64,000 nucleotides of DNA from Paenibacillaceae bacterium (GTDB lineage: Bacteria; Bacillota; Bacilli; Paenibacillales; NBRC-103111), in contig JAQSYI010000004.1 of assembly GCA_029256185.1 (NCBI GenBank), forward strand, positions 62,001-126,000, in the 5' to 3' direction. A model generated the notes under the pieces. That model searched no databases and had not been told where the DNA came from. It was given only the letters and a program-made list of their open reading frames with translations. Positions 28,807 through 38,100 of this stretch are shown here, one piece after another. How positions within the stretch are numbered: the stretch's first letter is position 1; each line of letters opens with the position of its first letter. The position numbers were made by a program, and so were the translations under genes.

Positions 28807-29301
28807 ATGATTGAGACTGGCTTTCGCCTTACCTGCAAAGTGAACGGACAGCATATCTCCCTTAAGGTGCCTCCCGCGCTGCGGCTTATGGATCTGCTGC
28901 GCAGCGGCATGGGGCTCACCGGGGTGAAGCCCGGCTGCGAAGTGGGACGCTGCGGCTCCTGCATGGTGCTGGTGGATGGAGAACCCATGAATGCTTGCCT
29001 GCTGATGGCCTATCAGTGTCAAGGCAAGCATATTGTTACAATAGAGGGTGTGGGCGAGACGGGCTTGCATCCGGTGCAGCAGGCGCTTCTGGAACAAGGG
29101 GGGCTGCAATGCGGTTACTGTACTCCAGGCATGGTGATCAGCCTGAAGGCGCTGTTCGACAGGACTCCTGTGCCCACCCGGGAGATGATCCAGGAGGCCA
29201 TCTCCGGCAATCTCTGCCGTTGCACCGGCTATGAGGGAATTATCAAGGCGGCTCTGTATCTGTCGGCCCGCAACAGCGCCGCAGGGGAGCAAGTGTTATG
29301 A
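28807..29301 (+). CDS. pucE: Xanthine dehydrogenase 2Fe-2S subunit
   Basis: CEVGRCGSCMV and CGYCTPGM...CRCTGYEGI cysteine motifs. Confidence 0.9.
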   Translation: MIETGFRLTCKVNGQHISLKVPPALRLMDLLRSGMGLTGVKPGCEVGRCGSCMVLVDGEPMNACLLMAYQCQGKHIVTIEGVGETGLHPVQQALLEQGGLQCGYCTPGMVISLKALFDRTPVPTREMIQEAISGNLCRCTGYEGIIKAALYLSARNSAAGEQVL

Positions 29302-29837
29302 GCGGCGGCCGGTGGACCCTGGAGCAATTGAATGCCATGGACCAGCCGGAATTCACCCGGGCCGTAGGGGGAATCTTCGAGCAATCCCCTTGGATTGTCC
29401 GGGAAGCCTGGCAGCGGCGTCCTTTTCCCGGGAAAAAGGAGCTTCACGCCCGGATGTGCGCGGTGATCGGCGAGGCGGATGAGGACGCGAAGCTTGCGCT
29501 GTTGCGGGCCCACCCTGATCTGGGAGCCCGTATCGCCATGACTGACCAGTCCAGGCTGGAACAGGCCGGCGCCGGATTGGACCGCTTAAGCCGGCGTGAG
29601 TTCCGCTATCTGACAGCGCTGAACCGCCTGTACCGGGAGAAGTTCCGATTTCCCTTCATTATTGCGGTCAAGGGCAAGTCGGTGGACGAGATCATCTCGG
29701 CCATGAGGCGCAGAATCCGCAACCCCCGGGAAGAAGAGCTGCGGCAGGCGCTCGCGGAAGTGGAGCGAATCGCCGGGTTTAGGCTGGACGATCTGCTCAA
29801 TGAAGGTTACGATAAGGAAGAGAGGAACGGATCATGA
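29298..29837 (+). CDS. OHCU (2-oxo-4-hydroxy-4-carboxy-5-ureidoimidazoline) decarboxylase, stand-alone
   Basis: 'LRAHPDLGARIAM', 'KFRFPFIIAVKGKS' family motifs; ends without a uricase domain. Confidence 0.85.
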   Translation: MSGGRWTLEQLNAMDQPEFTRAVGGIFEQSPWIVREAWQRRPFPGKKELHARMCAVIGEADEDAKLALLRAHPDLGARIAMTDQSRLEQAGAGLDRLSRREFRYLTALNRLYREKFRFPFIIAVKGKSVDEIISAMRRRIRNPREEELRQALAEVERIAGFRLDDLLNEGYDKEERNGS

Positions 29838-30214
29838 GCGGCAGAATCACAACCCATGCGCTGGATCTGTCCAGCGGAAAGCCGGCTGCCGGGATGCGGG
29901 TGGAATTGTGGGCAATGGGCCTGAAAGCAGCCGGGGGCCATGACGCCTCTGCGCTTATGAACAGCGGAGGGGCGGCGCTTCTTGCAGACATCCGGCTCAA
30001 CGAAGACGGACGCTGCTCCACTCCGCTCTTGGAAGGGGAGCTTACGGCAGGTGTTTATGAACTCCGGTTTCATGTGCGGAGTTATTATGGGGACGAAGCG
30101 ACGGTATTCCTCGATCTGGTGCCCGTCCGCTTCGTGGCAGGCGAGCCGGATTCCCACTATCATGTTCCCCTCCTGCTATCTCCCGGAGGCTACAGCACCT
30201 ACCGGGGCAGCTAG
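29834..30214 (+). CDS. pucM: 5-hydroxyisourate hydrolase (transthyretin-like)
   Basis: 'ITTHALDLSSGKPAAGMRVEL' N-term and 'HYHVPLLLSPGGYSTYRGS' C-term. Confidence 0.95.
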   Translation: MSGRITTHALDLSSGKPAAGMRVELWAMGLKAAGGHDASALMNSGGAALLADIRLNEDGRCSTPLLEGELTAGVYELRFHVRSYYGDEATVFLDLVPVRFVAGEPDSHYHVPLLLSPGGYSTYRGS

Positions 30215-30245
30215 AATACGCCAATTACGGGAAGGATTGGAGCTT

Positions 30246-31664
30246 ATGGGCCATACATATGACCGTATTATCGTGAATGGAACTGTCCTTACAGCAGAAG
30301 GAATGCAGCGGCTGGATATCGGCATCCGAAACGGCAGGATCGCTTGTCTGACCGCTTCCATTCCCGCATCGGAAGCGGAAGCGCCTCCTGTGGATGCGCA
30401 AGGGTGCTGGGTGCTGCCGGGAGTAATCGACGCACATGTGCATCTGAATGAGCCGGGAATGGGAGCCTGGGAAGGGTTCGACACAGGCTCGGCGGCATTG
30501 GCGGCAGGGGGAGTCACCACCTACATCGACATGCCCTTGAACGGCCTGCCGCCAACGGTGGATGCCAAGTCGCTGGAACTGAAGCTGGCGGCAGCCCAGG
30601 GCCAGTCCCATGTGGACTATGCTCTCTGGGGCGGGTTGGTTCCATGGAATTTGGACCGTCTGGAGGAGCTGGCGCGTGCAGGCGTTGTCGGCTACAAAGC
30701 GTTCATGTCCAATCCGGGAGGCGTAGGGGAAGGGGCGTTCCAGGAGGTGGATGAAATTACCCTCTTCGAGGGAATGTCCTGCATCGCCCGGATGGGAGGC
30801 GTGCTGGCCCTTCATGCGGAGAGCGAGGCTATCGTATCCAAGCTCGCCTCCCGGTCGCTCGCTGCCGGGAAGACGGCCGCGGCTGATTTTGCCGCCTCGC
30901 GCCCGGTTCTGGCTGAGTTGGAGGCCGTGAACCGGGCACTTCTGTTCGCGGAGCTGACAGGGTGTGCCCTGCACTTCGTTCATATCAGCAGCTCGGCTGC
31001 GGTGAAGCGGATCATGAGAGCCAAGGAGTGGGGGTTGTCCGTTACCGTGGAGACCTGCCCCCATTATCTGGTGTTGACCGATGAAGATATGGGATCCCTG
31101 GGACCGGTGGCCAAATGCGCTCCCCCGTTGCGCAACCGCAAGGAGCAGGAGCGGTTATGGAGCGATGTGCGTTCTGGACGGATCGATTGGATCGCCTCCG
31201 ACCATTCGCCTTGCCCCACGCCGTTGAAGCAGCAGGGGGACGGGAATTACTTCGCCGCATGGGGCGGCATCTCCGGTGCGCAAAGCACCTTGGAGCTGAT
31301 GATAACAGAAGGTGTGCTCCGGCGGGGCATTCCCCCCAGACTGATCTCCCGCATGCTTTCGGAGGCACCCGCCCGCCGCTTCGGCCTATACCCGCATAAA
31401 GGAATCATCGCGGTGGGAGCAGACGCCGACCTGGTTGTGCTGGACACGGATATGCCGTACACGCTTGCTGCCGGCGATCTGCTTTATAGACACACGCATA
31501 GTCCTTATGTGGGCTACCGGATGGGATGCAGGGTGAAGACCACGGTCTCCAGAGGTGCAGTAGTGTATGAGCTTGGACGGGGAATCGTGACGCCGGGCAG
31601 AGGGAAATGGCTGCGTCCGTTGACGGGCTTCGCCTCTGCGGTCAAGAAGGAAGGGATTGGATGA
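30246..31664 (+). CDS. pucH: Allantoinase
   Basis: 'DAHVHLNEPG', 'TTYIDMPLN', 'GLVPWN', 'SDHSPC'. Confidence 0.85.
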   Translation: MGHTYDRIIVNGTVLTAEGMQRLDIGIRNGRIACLTASIPASEAEAPPVDAQGCWVLPGVIDAHVHLNEPGMGAWEGFDTGSAALAAGGVTTYIDMPLNGLPPTVDAKSLELKLAAAQGQSHVDYALWGGLVPWNLDRLEELARAGVVGYKAFMSNPGGVGEGAFQEVDEITLFEGMSCIARMGGVLALHAESEAIVSKLASRSLAAGKTAAADFAASRPVLAELEAVNRALLFAELTGCALHFVHISSSAAVKRIMRAKEWGLSVTVETCPHYLVLTDEDMGSLGPVAKCAPPLRNRKEQERLWSDVRSGRIDWIASDHSPCPTPLKQQGDGNYFAAWGGISGAQSTLELMITEGVLRRGIPPRLISRMLSEAPARRFGLYPHKGIIAVGADADLVVLDTDMPYTLAAGDLLYRHTHSPYVGYRMGCRVKTTVSRGAVVYELGRGIVTPGRGKWLRPLTGFASAVKKEGIG

Positions 31665-32965
31665 ACAGAGAGCCGCAAACCCGGTTATGGGAAAATAATT
31701 ACGGAGGCAATCCCCGGGCAGCCTTGGCCCGGGAGGTCTCCAGATGGATTGTCTGGCTGGCCCGCTACGGGGCAGGTCCCGACGGGGGAGTCACGCGTCT
31801 TCTCTATGATGATGCATGGCAAGCCGGACAAAGGGCGCTTATCGACCGTATGGAGAGCCTGGGTCTGGAGGTGCGGACCGACAGAGTGGGCAACACCCTG
31901 GGAAGGCTGGCCGGAACAGATCCGTCCCTGGGACCGGTGGGAGTTGGCTCTCATCTGGATACGGTCAAGGACGGGGGACGGTACGACGGGGCATACGGGA
32001 TTATCGCTGCGATGATTGCGGTAAACACGCTTCAGGTGGCTTACGGGCAGCCGAGAAGAAGCGTTGAGATCGCCGCCTTCTGTGAGGAGGAAGGCAGCCG
32101 GTTTCCTCTGGCTTACTGGGGCTCCGGCTCCATTACCGGGGCCCGCAAGCCCGAGGATATCATGGGGCTTGCCGATCCCGGCGGAATAAGCATGACGGAG
32201 GCCATGCGCTACGCGGGTTATGGCGGGGAATCCTTGCCTGATCCCCGGCAAACCGCCTGGGTCTCTTTTATCGAGCTTCATATTGAGCAAGGGCCGGTGC
32301 TGGAGGCGGAGAATAAGTCCATCGGCATAGCAGAGGCGATCGTCGGCCAGAAGCGGTATGCTTTCCGGCTCTTCGGGAAGGCCAACCATGCCGGAACCAC
32401 TCCCATGGACAGCAGAACGGACGCGCTGGCCGGGGCTGCCGCCATGATCAGCCTGACTGAAGAGCTGGCGAAGCAGGCGGGTGAGCCGTTGGTGGCTACG
32501 GTAGGGAGACTTGAGGTGTATCCCAATACGCCCAATGTGATTCCCGGATTAATTACCTTCACGGTTGATGTGCGCCATCCTGATTCCGGAGTTCTGGACG
32601 CCTTCAGCCAAGAGCTTACAGAGCGCTTCCTGCAGATTGCGGAAGCCCGGCAGCTCGGGGTGTCCTCCTCCTTATGGGTGGATACAAGCCCTGTGCCGCT
32701 TGACCCGGGGCTGGCCAAGCTTGCGCTTGAGAGCGCCCGGGCCAGGGGATTGTCCTGCCGCACCATGGCCAGCGGTGCGGGGCATGATGCGCAGATGCTT
32801 CAGGCCGTCTGCCCTGCGGCACTTCTGTTTGTGCCGAGCAGAGGGGGAGTCAGCCATTCCCCGGAGGAATTCACCGAATCCGAGCAATTGGCAGACGGCA
32901 TCATGGTGCTGATTGATCTGTTGTACACATTGGCATACGAGGAGCAGACACATGAAACGCTATAA
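31661..32965 (+). CDS. pucF: Allantoate deiminase/amidohydrolase (M20 family)
   Basis: 'GSHLDTVKDGGRYDGAYG', 'FCEEEGSRFP', 'HIEQGPVLEAE', 'NHAGTTPMDSRTDAL'. Confidence 0.85.
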   Translation: MNREPQTRLWENNYGGNPRAALAREVSRWIVWLARYGAGPDGGVTRLLYDDAWQAGQRALIDRMESLGLEVRTDRVGNTLGRLAGTDPSLGPVGVGSHLDTVKDGGRYDGAYGIIAAMIAVNTLQVAYGQPRRSVEIAAFCEEEGSRFPLAYWGSGSITGARKPEDIMGLADPGGISMTEAMRYAGYGGESLPDPRQTAWVSFIELHIEQGPVLEAENKSIGIAEAIVGQKRYAFRLFGKANHAGTTPMDSRTDALAGAAAMISLTEELAKQAGEPLVATVGRLEVYPNTPNVIPGLITFTVDVRHPDSGVLDAFSQELTERFLQIAEARQLGVSSSLWVDTSPVPLDPGLAKLALESARARGLSCRTMASGAGHDAQMLQAVCPAALLFVPSRGGVSHSPEEFTESEQLADGIMVLIDLLYTLAYEEQTHETL

Positions 32966-34184
32966 CGATTTGGCTCCCTCCCTGCGCACGATTATGACTC
33001 CAGGACCGGTGGAAGTGGACCCCCGGGTGCTCCGGGCCATGAGCTACCCCATCCTTGGCCAGTTTGACCCGGAATTCACCGGCATAATGAACGAGACCAT
33101 GGAGATGCTCCGGCTGCTGTTTCGAACAACCAATCAGTGGGCGTATCCCGTTGACGGCACCTCCCGCTCCGGACTTGAAGCGGTATTATGCAGCATCATT
33201 GAACCGGGGGACAAGGTGCTGGTGCCCATCTTCGGGCGGTTCGGCTATCTGCTTCAGGAAATTGCCGAGAGGTGCGGAGCACAGGTTGTGGTGCTGGAGA
33301 AGGAGTGGGGTACTGTTTTTGAACCGGAGGAGATTATCCGGGCTATGGAGCGGGAGCGTCCCGCCGTTGTGGCTCTGGTCCATGGCGAGACCTCTACAGG
33401 ACGGCTCCAGCCTTTGGCGGAGATCGGCCAAGCCTGCCGGAAGCAGGACGTGCTGCTGGTGGTGGACGCGGTGGCCACCATCGGCGGAGTGCCGGTGGAA
33501 ACCGATGCCTGGCAGCTGGATGCCGTGATCGGAGGCACGCAGAAATGCCTGTCTGTCCCCTCGGGCATGTCTCCGCTGACCTATAACGACCGTATCGAAC
33601 GCAAGATCCTCAGCCGCAAAAAGACAGAGCGGGGCATTGCTCCGCCGGGAGAAGTTTTCCGGGAGGGGATTGTCCCCGTCCGCAGCAATTATTTTGATCT
33701 GGGCATGCTTCAGGACTATTGGAGTCCGGCCAGGCTCAACCATCATACAGAGGCCACCACGATGCTGTATGCCCTGCGGGAGGGGCTGCGGCTTGTGCTG
33801 GAGGAAGGGCTTGAAGAACGCTTTGCCCGGCATATTCTTCATGAACGGGCGCTGATGGCGGGGCTGTATGCCATGAATCTGGAGCTGTACGGCGATCTGG
33901 CCTGCAAGCTGCCGGTTGTGGCGTGTGTGCTGGTGCCTGACGGAGTCAGCGAGGAGGGGGTGCGCAGGATGCTGCTGGAGCATTTTGGCATCGAAATCGC
34001 CGGTTCCTTCGGACCGTTGAAAGGGAAAATATGGAGGATCGGCACCATGGGCTTCAGTGCCAGGGAGAAAAATGTGCTGCACTTTCTGGGTGCCTTCGAG
34101 GCGGTGCTGCTGCGTCACGGGGTGCAGGTTCCGGCCGGGGCGGGAGTTCAGGCAGCCTTGCAGGTGTACGGGGCTGTCCCGTGA
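32952..34184 (+). CDS. pucG: (S)-ureidoglycine-glyoxylate aminotransferase
   Basis: 'MTPGPVEVDPRVLRAMSYPILGQFDPEF', 'GGTQKCLSVPSGMSPLTYNDR' PLP site; C-terminal gene of puc cluster. Confidence 0.85.
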   Translation: MKRYNDLAPSLRTIMTPGPVEVDPRVLRAMSYPILGQFDPEFTGIMNETMEMLRLLFRTTNQWAYPVDGTSRSGLEAVLCSIIEPGDKVLVPIFGRFGYLLQEIAERCGAQVVVLEKEWGTVFEPEEIIRAMERERPAVVALVHGETSTGRLQPLAEIGQACRKQDVLLVVDAVATIGGVPVETDAWQLDAVIGGTQKCLSVPSGMSPLTYNDRIERKILSRKKTERGIAPPGEVFREGIVPVRSNYFDLGMLQDYWSPARLNHHTEATTMLYALREGLRLVLEEGLEERFARHILHERALMAGLYAMNLELYGDLACKLPVVACVLVPDGVSEEGVRRMLLEHFGIEIAGSFGPLKGKIWRIGTMGFSAREKNVLHFLGAFEAVLLRHGVQVPAGAGVQAALQVYGAVP

Positions 34185-34312
34185 GACGCTTGCCGGCGGA
34201 CTCCTGATTTATTCAGGGATATCGTCATCGATTTAACAACGGTCCAGCCTTGTGGTATAACTAAAATATCACACAGTTGTCACTTCTGTGACGGCGGACA
34301 GGAGAACAATAT

Positions 34313-34810
34313 ATGACAGTAGGCCATGTCACTTCGCTTCTGGCTTCACTGCTGGGCGGCCTCATGATTATTTTCCTGAGGATCAGGGCCGCGAAGAAAC
34401 CGGTAAGCTTGCGCAAGATCGTCATTCCGCCCCTGGGTATGGCAACAGGGTTCTCCATGTTTGTTGTGCCGGATATCCGCATTCCATGGTTGTGGGCGCT
34501 GATTGCCTTTTCTGTAGGAGCGGCGTTCTTCTCCGTTCCCCTGATCCGCACCTCCCGCATGGAATTCCTGGACGGAGAAGTGTATATCAAGCGCTCCAAG
34601 GCATTCGTATGGATTATCTTCGGCATGCTGGCGCTCCGGATCCTGCTTCATGACTGGATAGGCAATTACATAAGCGTCGTACAGTCGGCCGGCGTATTCT
34701 TTATATTGGCCTTCGGGATGATTCTGACCTGGAGGCTGTTTATGCTGAGAGCCTATCTGCAAGCGGTGAAGACCCCCGCGGCAGTGGCGCATAAGGGGGC
34801 AGGACAATGA
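34313..34810 (+). CDS. CcdC-like membrane protein (DUF1453-type)
   Basis: Multi-TM 165 aa with 'RKIVIPPLGMATGFSMFVVP'. Confidence 0.75.
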   Translation: MTVGHVTSLLASLLGGLMIIFLRIRAAKKPVSLRKIVIPPLGMATGFSMFVVPDIRIPWLWALIAFSVGAAFFSVPLIRTSRMEFLDGEVYIKRSKAFVWIIFGMLALRILLHDWIGNYISVVQSAGVFFILAFGMILTWRLFMLRAYLQAVKTPAAVAHKGAGQ

Positions 34811-35805
34811 AACTGGGGATATTGGATCATGTTCAGATTAGTGAAGGAAGGACAGCGGCGGATGCGCTTAAGGAGTCGGCGGCCCTTGCCCGGGAGGCGG
34901 AACGGCTCGGATACTCCCGCTTCTGGGTCTCGGAGCATCATGGAACCCGGGCTCTGGCCGCCTCCAGCCCGGAGATCCTGATCGCCCATCTGGCGGCGGC
35001 AACCTCCCGCATCCGGGTAGGCTCCGGCGGGGTTATGCTGCCGCATTACAGCGCCTATAAGGTGGCGGAAAATTTCCGGCTGCTGGAGGCGCTCTACCCT
35101 GGCCGGATTGACCTGGGGCTTGGCCGGGCGCCCGGAGGCATGTATCTGGCAACAAGAGCCTTGCAGGAGGGCAAGAACGTGCAGATCCGCCAATATCCGG
35201 AGCAGGTGGCCGATCTTGCCGGATATCTCCATGATGCTCTGCCGCATAACCACCGTTTTGCCGGGCTGAGCGCTGCCCCTGTCATTGCTTCTGCCCCTGA
35301 GCTGTGGCTGTTGGGTTCAAGCGGCGAAAGCGCCAGAATCGCCGCGGAAGAAGGGGCGGCTTTTGCCTTCGCCCAGTTCTTCGGTGCTCCCGGCGGGGAA
35401 GAGGCGATTCGAAGCTACAAGCGCCATTTTTTGCCTTCCATCCTAAATGATGCTCCCCGCACCATGATTGCGGTGATGGCGGTGTGCGCCGATACCCAAG
35501 AGGAGGCGGACTACCTGGCAGGCAGCAGTGAGCTGTACTTCCTCAAGCTGGCAGGGAATATGGAGCTGTCCGCCATTCCTTCCGCAGAGACGGCCGCCAA
35601 TTATCCGTATACTCCCTTTGAACGGGAGGCGATGAGCGCCAGGAGAGCTGCCCGGAATACAGGCACGCCCCAGGAGGTGAAGGAAAAGCTGGAGCAGTTG
35701 GCTGAACGCTATGAGGCCGATGAGCTGATTGTGGTGGTTCCGGTCCATGATTTTGCCGCGCGGCTCCGGTCTGTCCAACTGCTTGCGGAGGCTTTTGGCT
35801 TATAA
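34807..35805 (+). CDS. LLM-class (bacterial luciferase-like) oxidoreductase
   Basis: 'LGYSRFWVSEHHG', 'IRVGSGGVMLPHYSAYKVAENFRLLEALYPGRIDLGLGRAPG'. Confidence 0.85.
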   Translation: MKLGILDHVQISEGRTAADALKESAALAREAERLGYSRFWVSEHHGTRALAASSPEILIAHLAAATSRIRVGSGGVMLPHYSAYKVAENFRLLEALYPGRIDLGLGRAPGGMYLATRALQEGKNVQIRQYPEQVADLAGYLHDALPHNHRFAGLSAAPVIASAPELWLLGSSGESARIAAEEGAAFAFAQFFGAPGGEEAIRSYKRHFLPSILNDAPRTMIAVMAVCADTQEEADYLAGSSELYFLKLAGNMELSAIPSAETAANYPYTPFEREAMSARRAARNTGTPQEVKEKLEQLAERYEADELIVVVPVHDFAARLRSVQLLAEAFGL

Positions 35806-35922
35806 GCCTTGCGTTCGGCTATGTCTGCGGTTTGGCTTGACGCAGGCAGTTGAATAATGTATACTAACTTACATAAAGTAATTAAATAACTTTTTATAAC
35901 AATTGAAAAGGGGTGTTGATGT

Positions 35923-36696
35923 ATGATCTCTCCTGTATTCATAGCCCACGGCTCTCCTATGATGGCTCTGGAGGATACGGCTGCCTCCCGGTTTCTGGAG
36001 GAGCTGGGCGGCAAGCTCCGTCCCAAGGCGGTTGTTGTGTTCACCGCACATTGGGAAGACCGTGAGCTGAAGCTGTCCTCTCCCGACGGTCCTTTCGAGA
36101 CGATCTACGATTTCGGCGGCTTCTCTCCTGAATTATATGCGAAGAAATATCCGGCACCGGGTTGGCCTGAGCTTAGAAGCCAGCTGGCGCAGCGTTTCCG
36201 GGAGGCGGGGATAGCGGTGAAGGAGACTGACAGAGGGCTTGACCACGGTTCATGGGTCCCTCTGTCAAGGATGTATCCGGAAGCCCATATCCCGGTAGTC
36301 CAGATATCGGTTAATCCCAACCTGTCCCCCGAGGAGCACTTTAGGATCGGTTCGGTACTGAGGGGGCTGCCGGAAGAGGATATTCTGGTGATGGGCAGCG
36401 GCGTAACCGTCCATAACCTTCGCCGGATCGAATGGGGCAAGCCGAGAGACAGAGCGGTGGAGCCGTGGGCAGCCGCCTTCGACGATTGGCTTATTGAGAA
36501 GCTGGAGCGCCATGATCTGAACGCGCTGTTCTCATATGAGCAGCAAGCGCCTCATGCCCGCGAGGCTGTGCCCACGCCTGAGCACTTCGTACCGTTGTTC
36601 ATCGCGGCAGGCAGCGCCAGTCCCGGCAGCAAGCCTGCGGTTATTCACAGAAGTTACGAGTTTGGGGTGCTGAGCTATCTGAGCCTGCAGTTCTGA
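35923..36696 (+). CDS. Class III extradiol dioxygenase (4,5-DOPA dioxygenase-like)
   Basis: 'ISPVFIAHGSPMMAL', 'VVFTAHWED', 'GLDHGSWVPLSRMYPEA'. Confidence 0.85.
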   Translation: MISPVFIAHGSPMMALEDTAASRFLEELGGKLRPKAVVVFTAHWEDRELKLSSPDGPFETIYDFGGFSPELYAKKYPAPGWPELRSQLAQRFREAGIAVKETDRGLDHGSWVPLSRMYPEAHIPVVQISVNPNLSPEEHFRIGSVLRGLPEEDILVMGSGVTVHNLRRIEWGKPRDRAVEPWAAAFDDWLIEKLERHDLNALFSYEQQAPHAREAVPTPEHFVPLFIAAGSASPGSKPAVIHRSYEFGVLSYLSLQF

Positions 36697-36718
36697 CCAT
36701 CCCCCGGGTTGAAGCAGA

Positions 36719-36752
36719 GCAAGCCCGCATCCCTTCACAGATGCGGGCTTGC
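36719..36752. terminator. Bidirectional terminator between convergent genes
   Basis: 12-bp perfect stem GCAAGCCCGCAT/ATGCGGGCTTGC. Confidence 0.75.
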
Positions 36753-36769
36753 AGGCTTGTAGTCGGGCT

Positions 36770-37012
36770 TCAGAAGGTCTCTTCAAGCCGCATGGCGTAG
36801 TCCATGAACTGGTCAAACCGCCGGATGCCGATTCCTTCCGTGTAAAATTCACACAATTCCCGGAATTCTGGGCTTCTGAACATACGGTAGGTGGTAATTC
36901 TTCGCGGGTCATCGCCCAGCTGGCTGATCAGCCGTTTACGCAGCTGTGCGTATCCAGCAGTCTTATGCGCTGATGTTCTCATCCAATCGTACCTCCAATA
37001 AGTCTGCTGCAT
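36770..37012 (-). CDS. Conserved-looking small hypothetical protein, 80 aa
   Basis: Own ORF between terminator and SD-like 'ggaggt' on minus strand. Confidence 0.55.
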   Translation of the reverse strand: MQQTYWRYDWMRTSAHKTAGYAQLRKRLISQLGDDPRRITTYRMFRSPEFRELCEFYTEGIGIRRFDQFMDYAMRLEETF

Positions 37013-37111
37013 TTAAGTTTGGACAATGACTGCCGATTACATACTTCATCTCTTCTCGGAGGGGAAAGAATCCGCGCGAGGACGCTGCAAAAAGTTTTTT
37101 CACTCAAACTA

Positions 37112-37168
37112 TTGACAACAGACAATAAAAAGGTTATCTTTATAAACGAGATTGATAATCATTATCAA
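37112..37168 (+). promoter_or_regulatory. Promoter (TTGACA-N17-TATCTT) with perfect Fur box TTGATAATCATTATCAA
   Basis: 37112-37117 and 37135-37140; 17-bp perfect palindrome 37152-37168. Confidence 0.8.
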
Positions 37169-37213
37169 CCAAATTCATCAAGCTGATCAATCGAGCATTC
37201 TGAATCGCACCAT

Positions 37214-37345
37214 ATGGTTGTGCTGAGCAACTCGTCGTCGAGCGCCTGCACAGAACCATGCGGTTACGGCGAGCAACTGGCCATCAAGCGTTCCACACCG
37301 CGTCAACATGGTTGTGCCGAGCAACACGCATGACAGCGCAAGCGA
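37214..37345. repeat. Degenerate 46-48-bp tandem repeat, 3 copies
   Basis: ATGGTTGTGCYGAGCAAC core; GAGCAAC at 37225, 37271, 37319. Confidence 0.7.
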
Positions 37346-37416
37346 ATGCCCTAGCAGCTTCACATGCTTTACCCGACTATCGCGTCTCACCATTTTCCAT
37401 AGTTATCCTCATTTTA

Positions 37417-37471
37417 CCGCCTGCATGTGAAGATCCGGCTTTTGGATCTGCGCGTCAGGCGGACTTTTTTT
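37417..37471 (+). terminator. Intrinsic terminator ending the Fur-box leader
   Basis: CCGCCTG/CAGGCGG and AGATCC/GGATCT stems followed by T7. Confidence 0.75.
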
Positions 37472-37481
37472 GGAGGGCAAA

Positions 37482-37568
37482 ATGAACGAACACAATGACC
37501 CCGGCAGATGTGAGGGAGATAGCCCGCCAATCCATTTTCGACCCATAGAGGAGGCGTTTTTTCGCTAA
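37482..37568 (+). CDS. Possible 28-aa small ORF (MNEHNDPGRCEGDSPPIHFRPIEEAFFR)
   Basis: SD GGAGG 6 nt upstream, starts 10 nt after terminator T run; could be a remnant. Confidence 0.3.
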   Translation: MNEHNDPGRCEGDSPPIHFRPIEEAFFR

Positions 37569-37679
37569 TCCTTTTTTCTCCCCGTCGCAGGAGTACGCTT
37601 AGCCAGCCGCGGAAACACTACGACAACTCACCATAGAAGGTGCTGTCGCAGATATTGTCGCTCGGCCTGTAACGGACTG

Positions 37680-37860
37680 TATAGACCCTATCGGGGCTAT
37701 TTTTCGCATTTCTAGGTTATAGCGGACATCAGCGCTCTTATTTGCTCATTTTGGGCTGACACGCTACGTTTTCCCCAAAATAGCGGCGCTGAGGTCCGTC
37801 AAGATTTTAGAAAGCGTTTTCTTTAACGAATAGCGTCCCCTCAGTCCGTTAGCGCTCCTG
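37680..37860. repeat. Intergenic repeat of the AATAGCG(G)...GCTGAGGTCCG type
   Basis: Imperfect inverted arms AGCGGACATCAGCGCTCTTATT and AATAGCGGCGCTGAGGTCCGTC plus a third related segment AATAGCGTCCCCTCAGTCCG. Confidence 0.65.
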
Positions 37861-38100
37861 CTTCTCCCAACCCCCTGTTTACTGCACTCTAGCTGCCCTC
37901 AGCCCCCTGTTCACCACACTCCAACAGCGCCTCACAACCGGTTTGTTGCCCCCATGTGCCACCCCGCACCCGGACATTGAGATCCATCAGCCCTGTGCTG
38001 ATGGAGCCGGTCCCCGTCACCTGCTGCTCAGGGCCGTAGGGTGTTACGGCCAACCTGGCAATGGGGCGATTTCAAACCCTACGCGGCTCCTCTTCTCACC

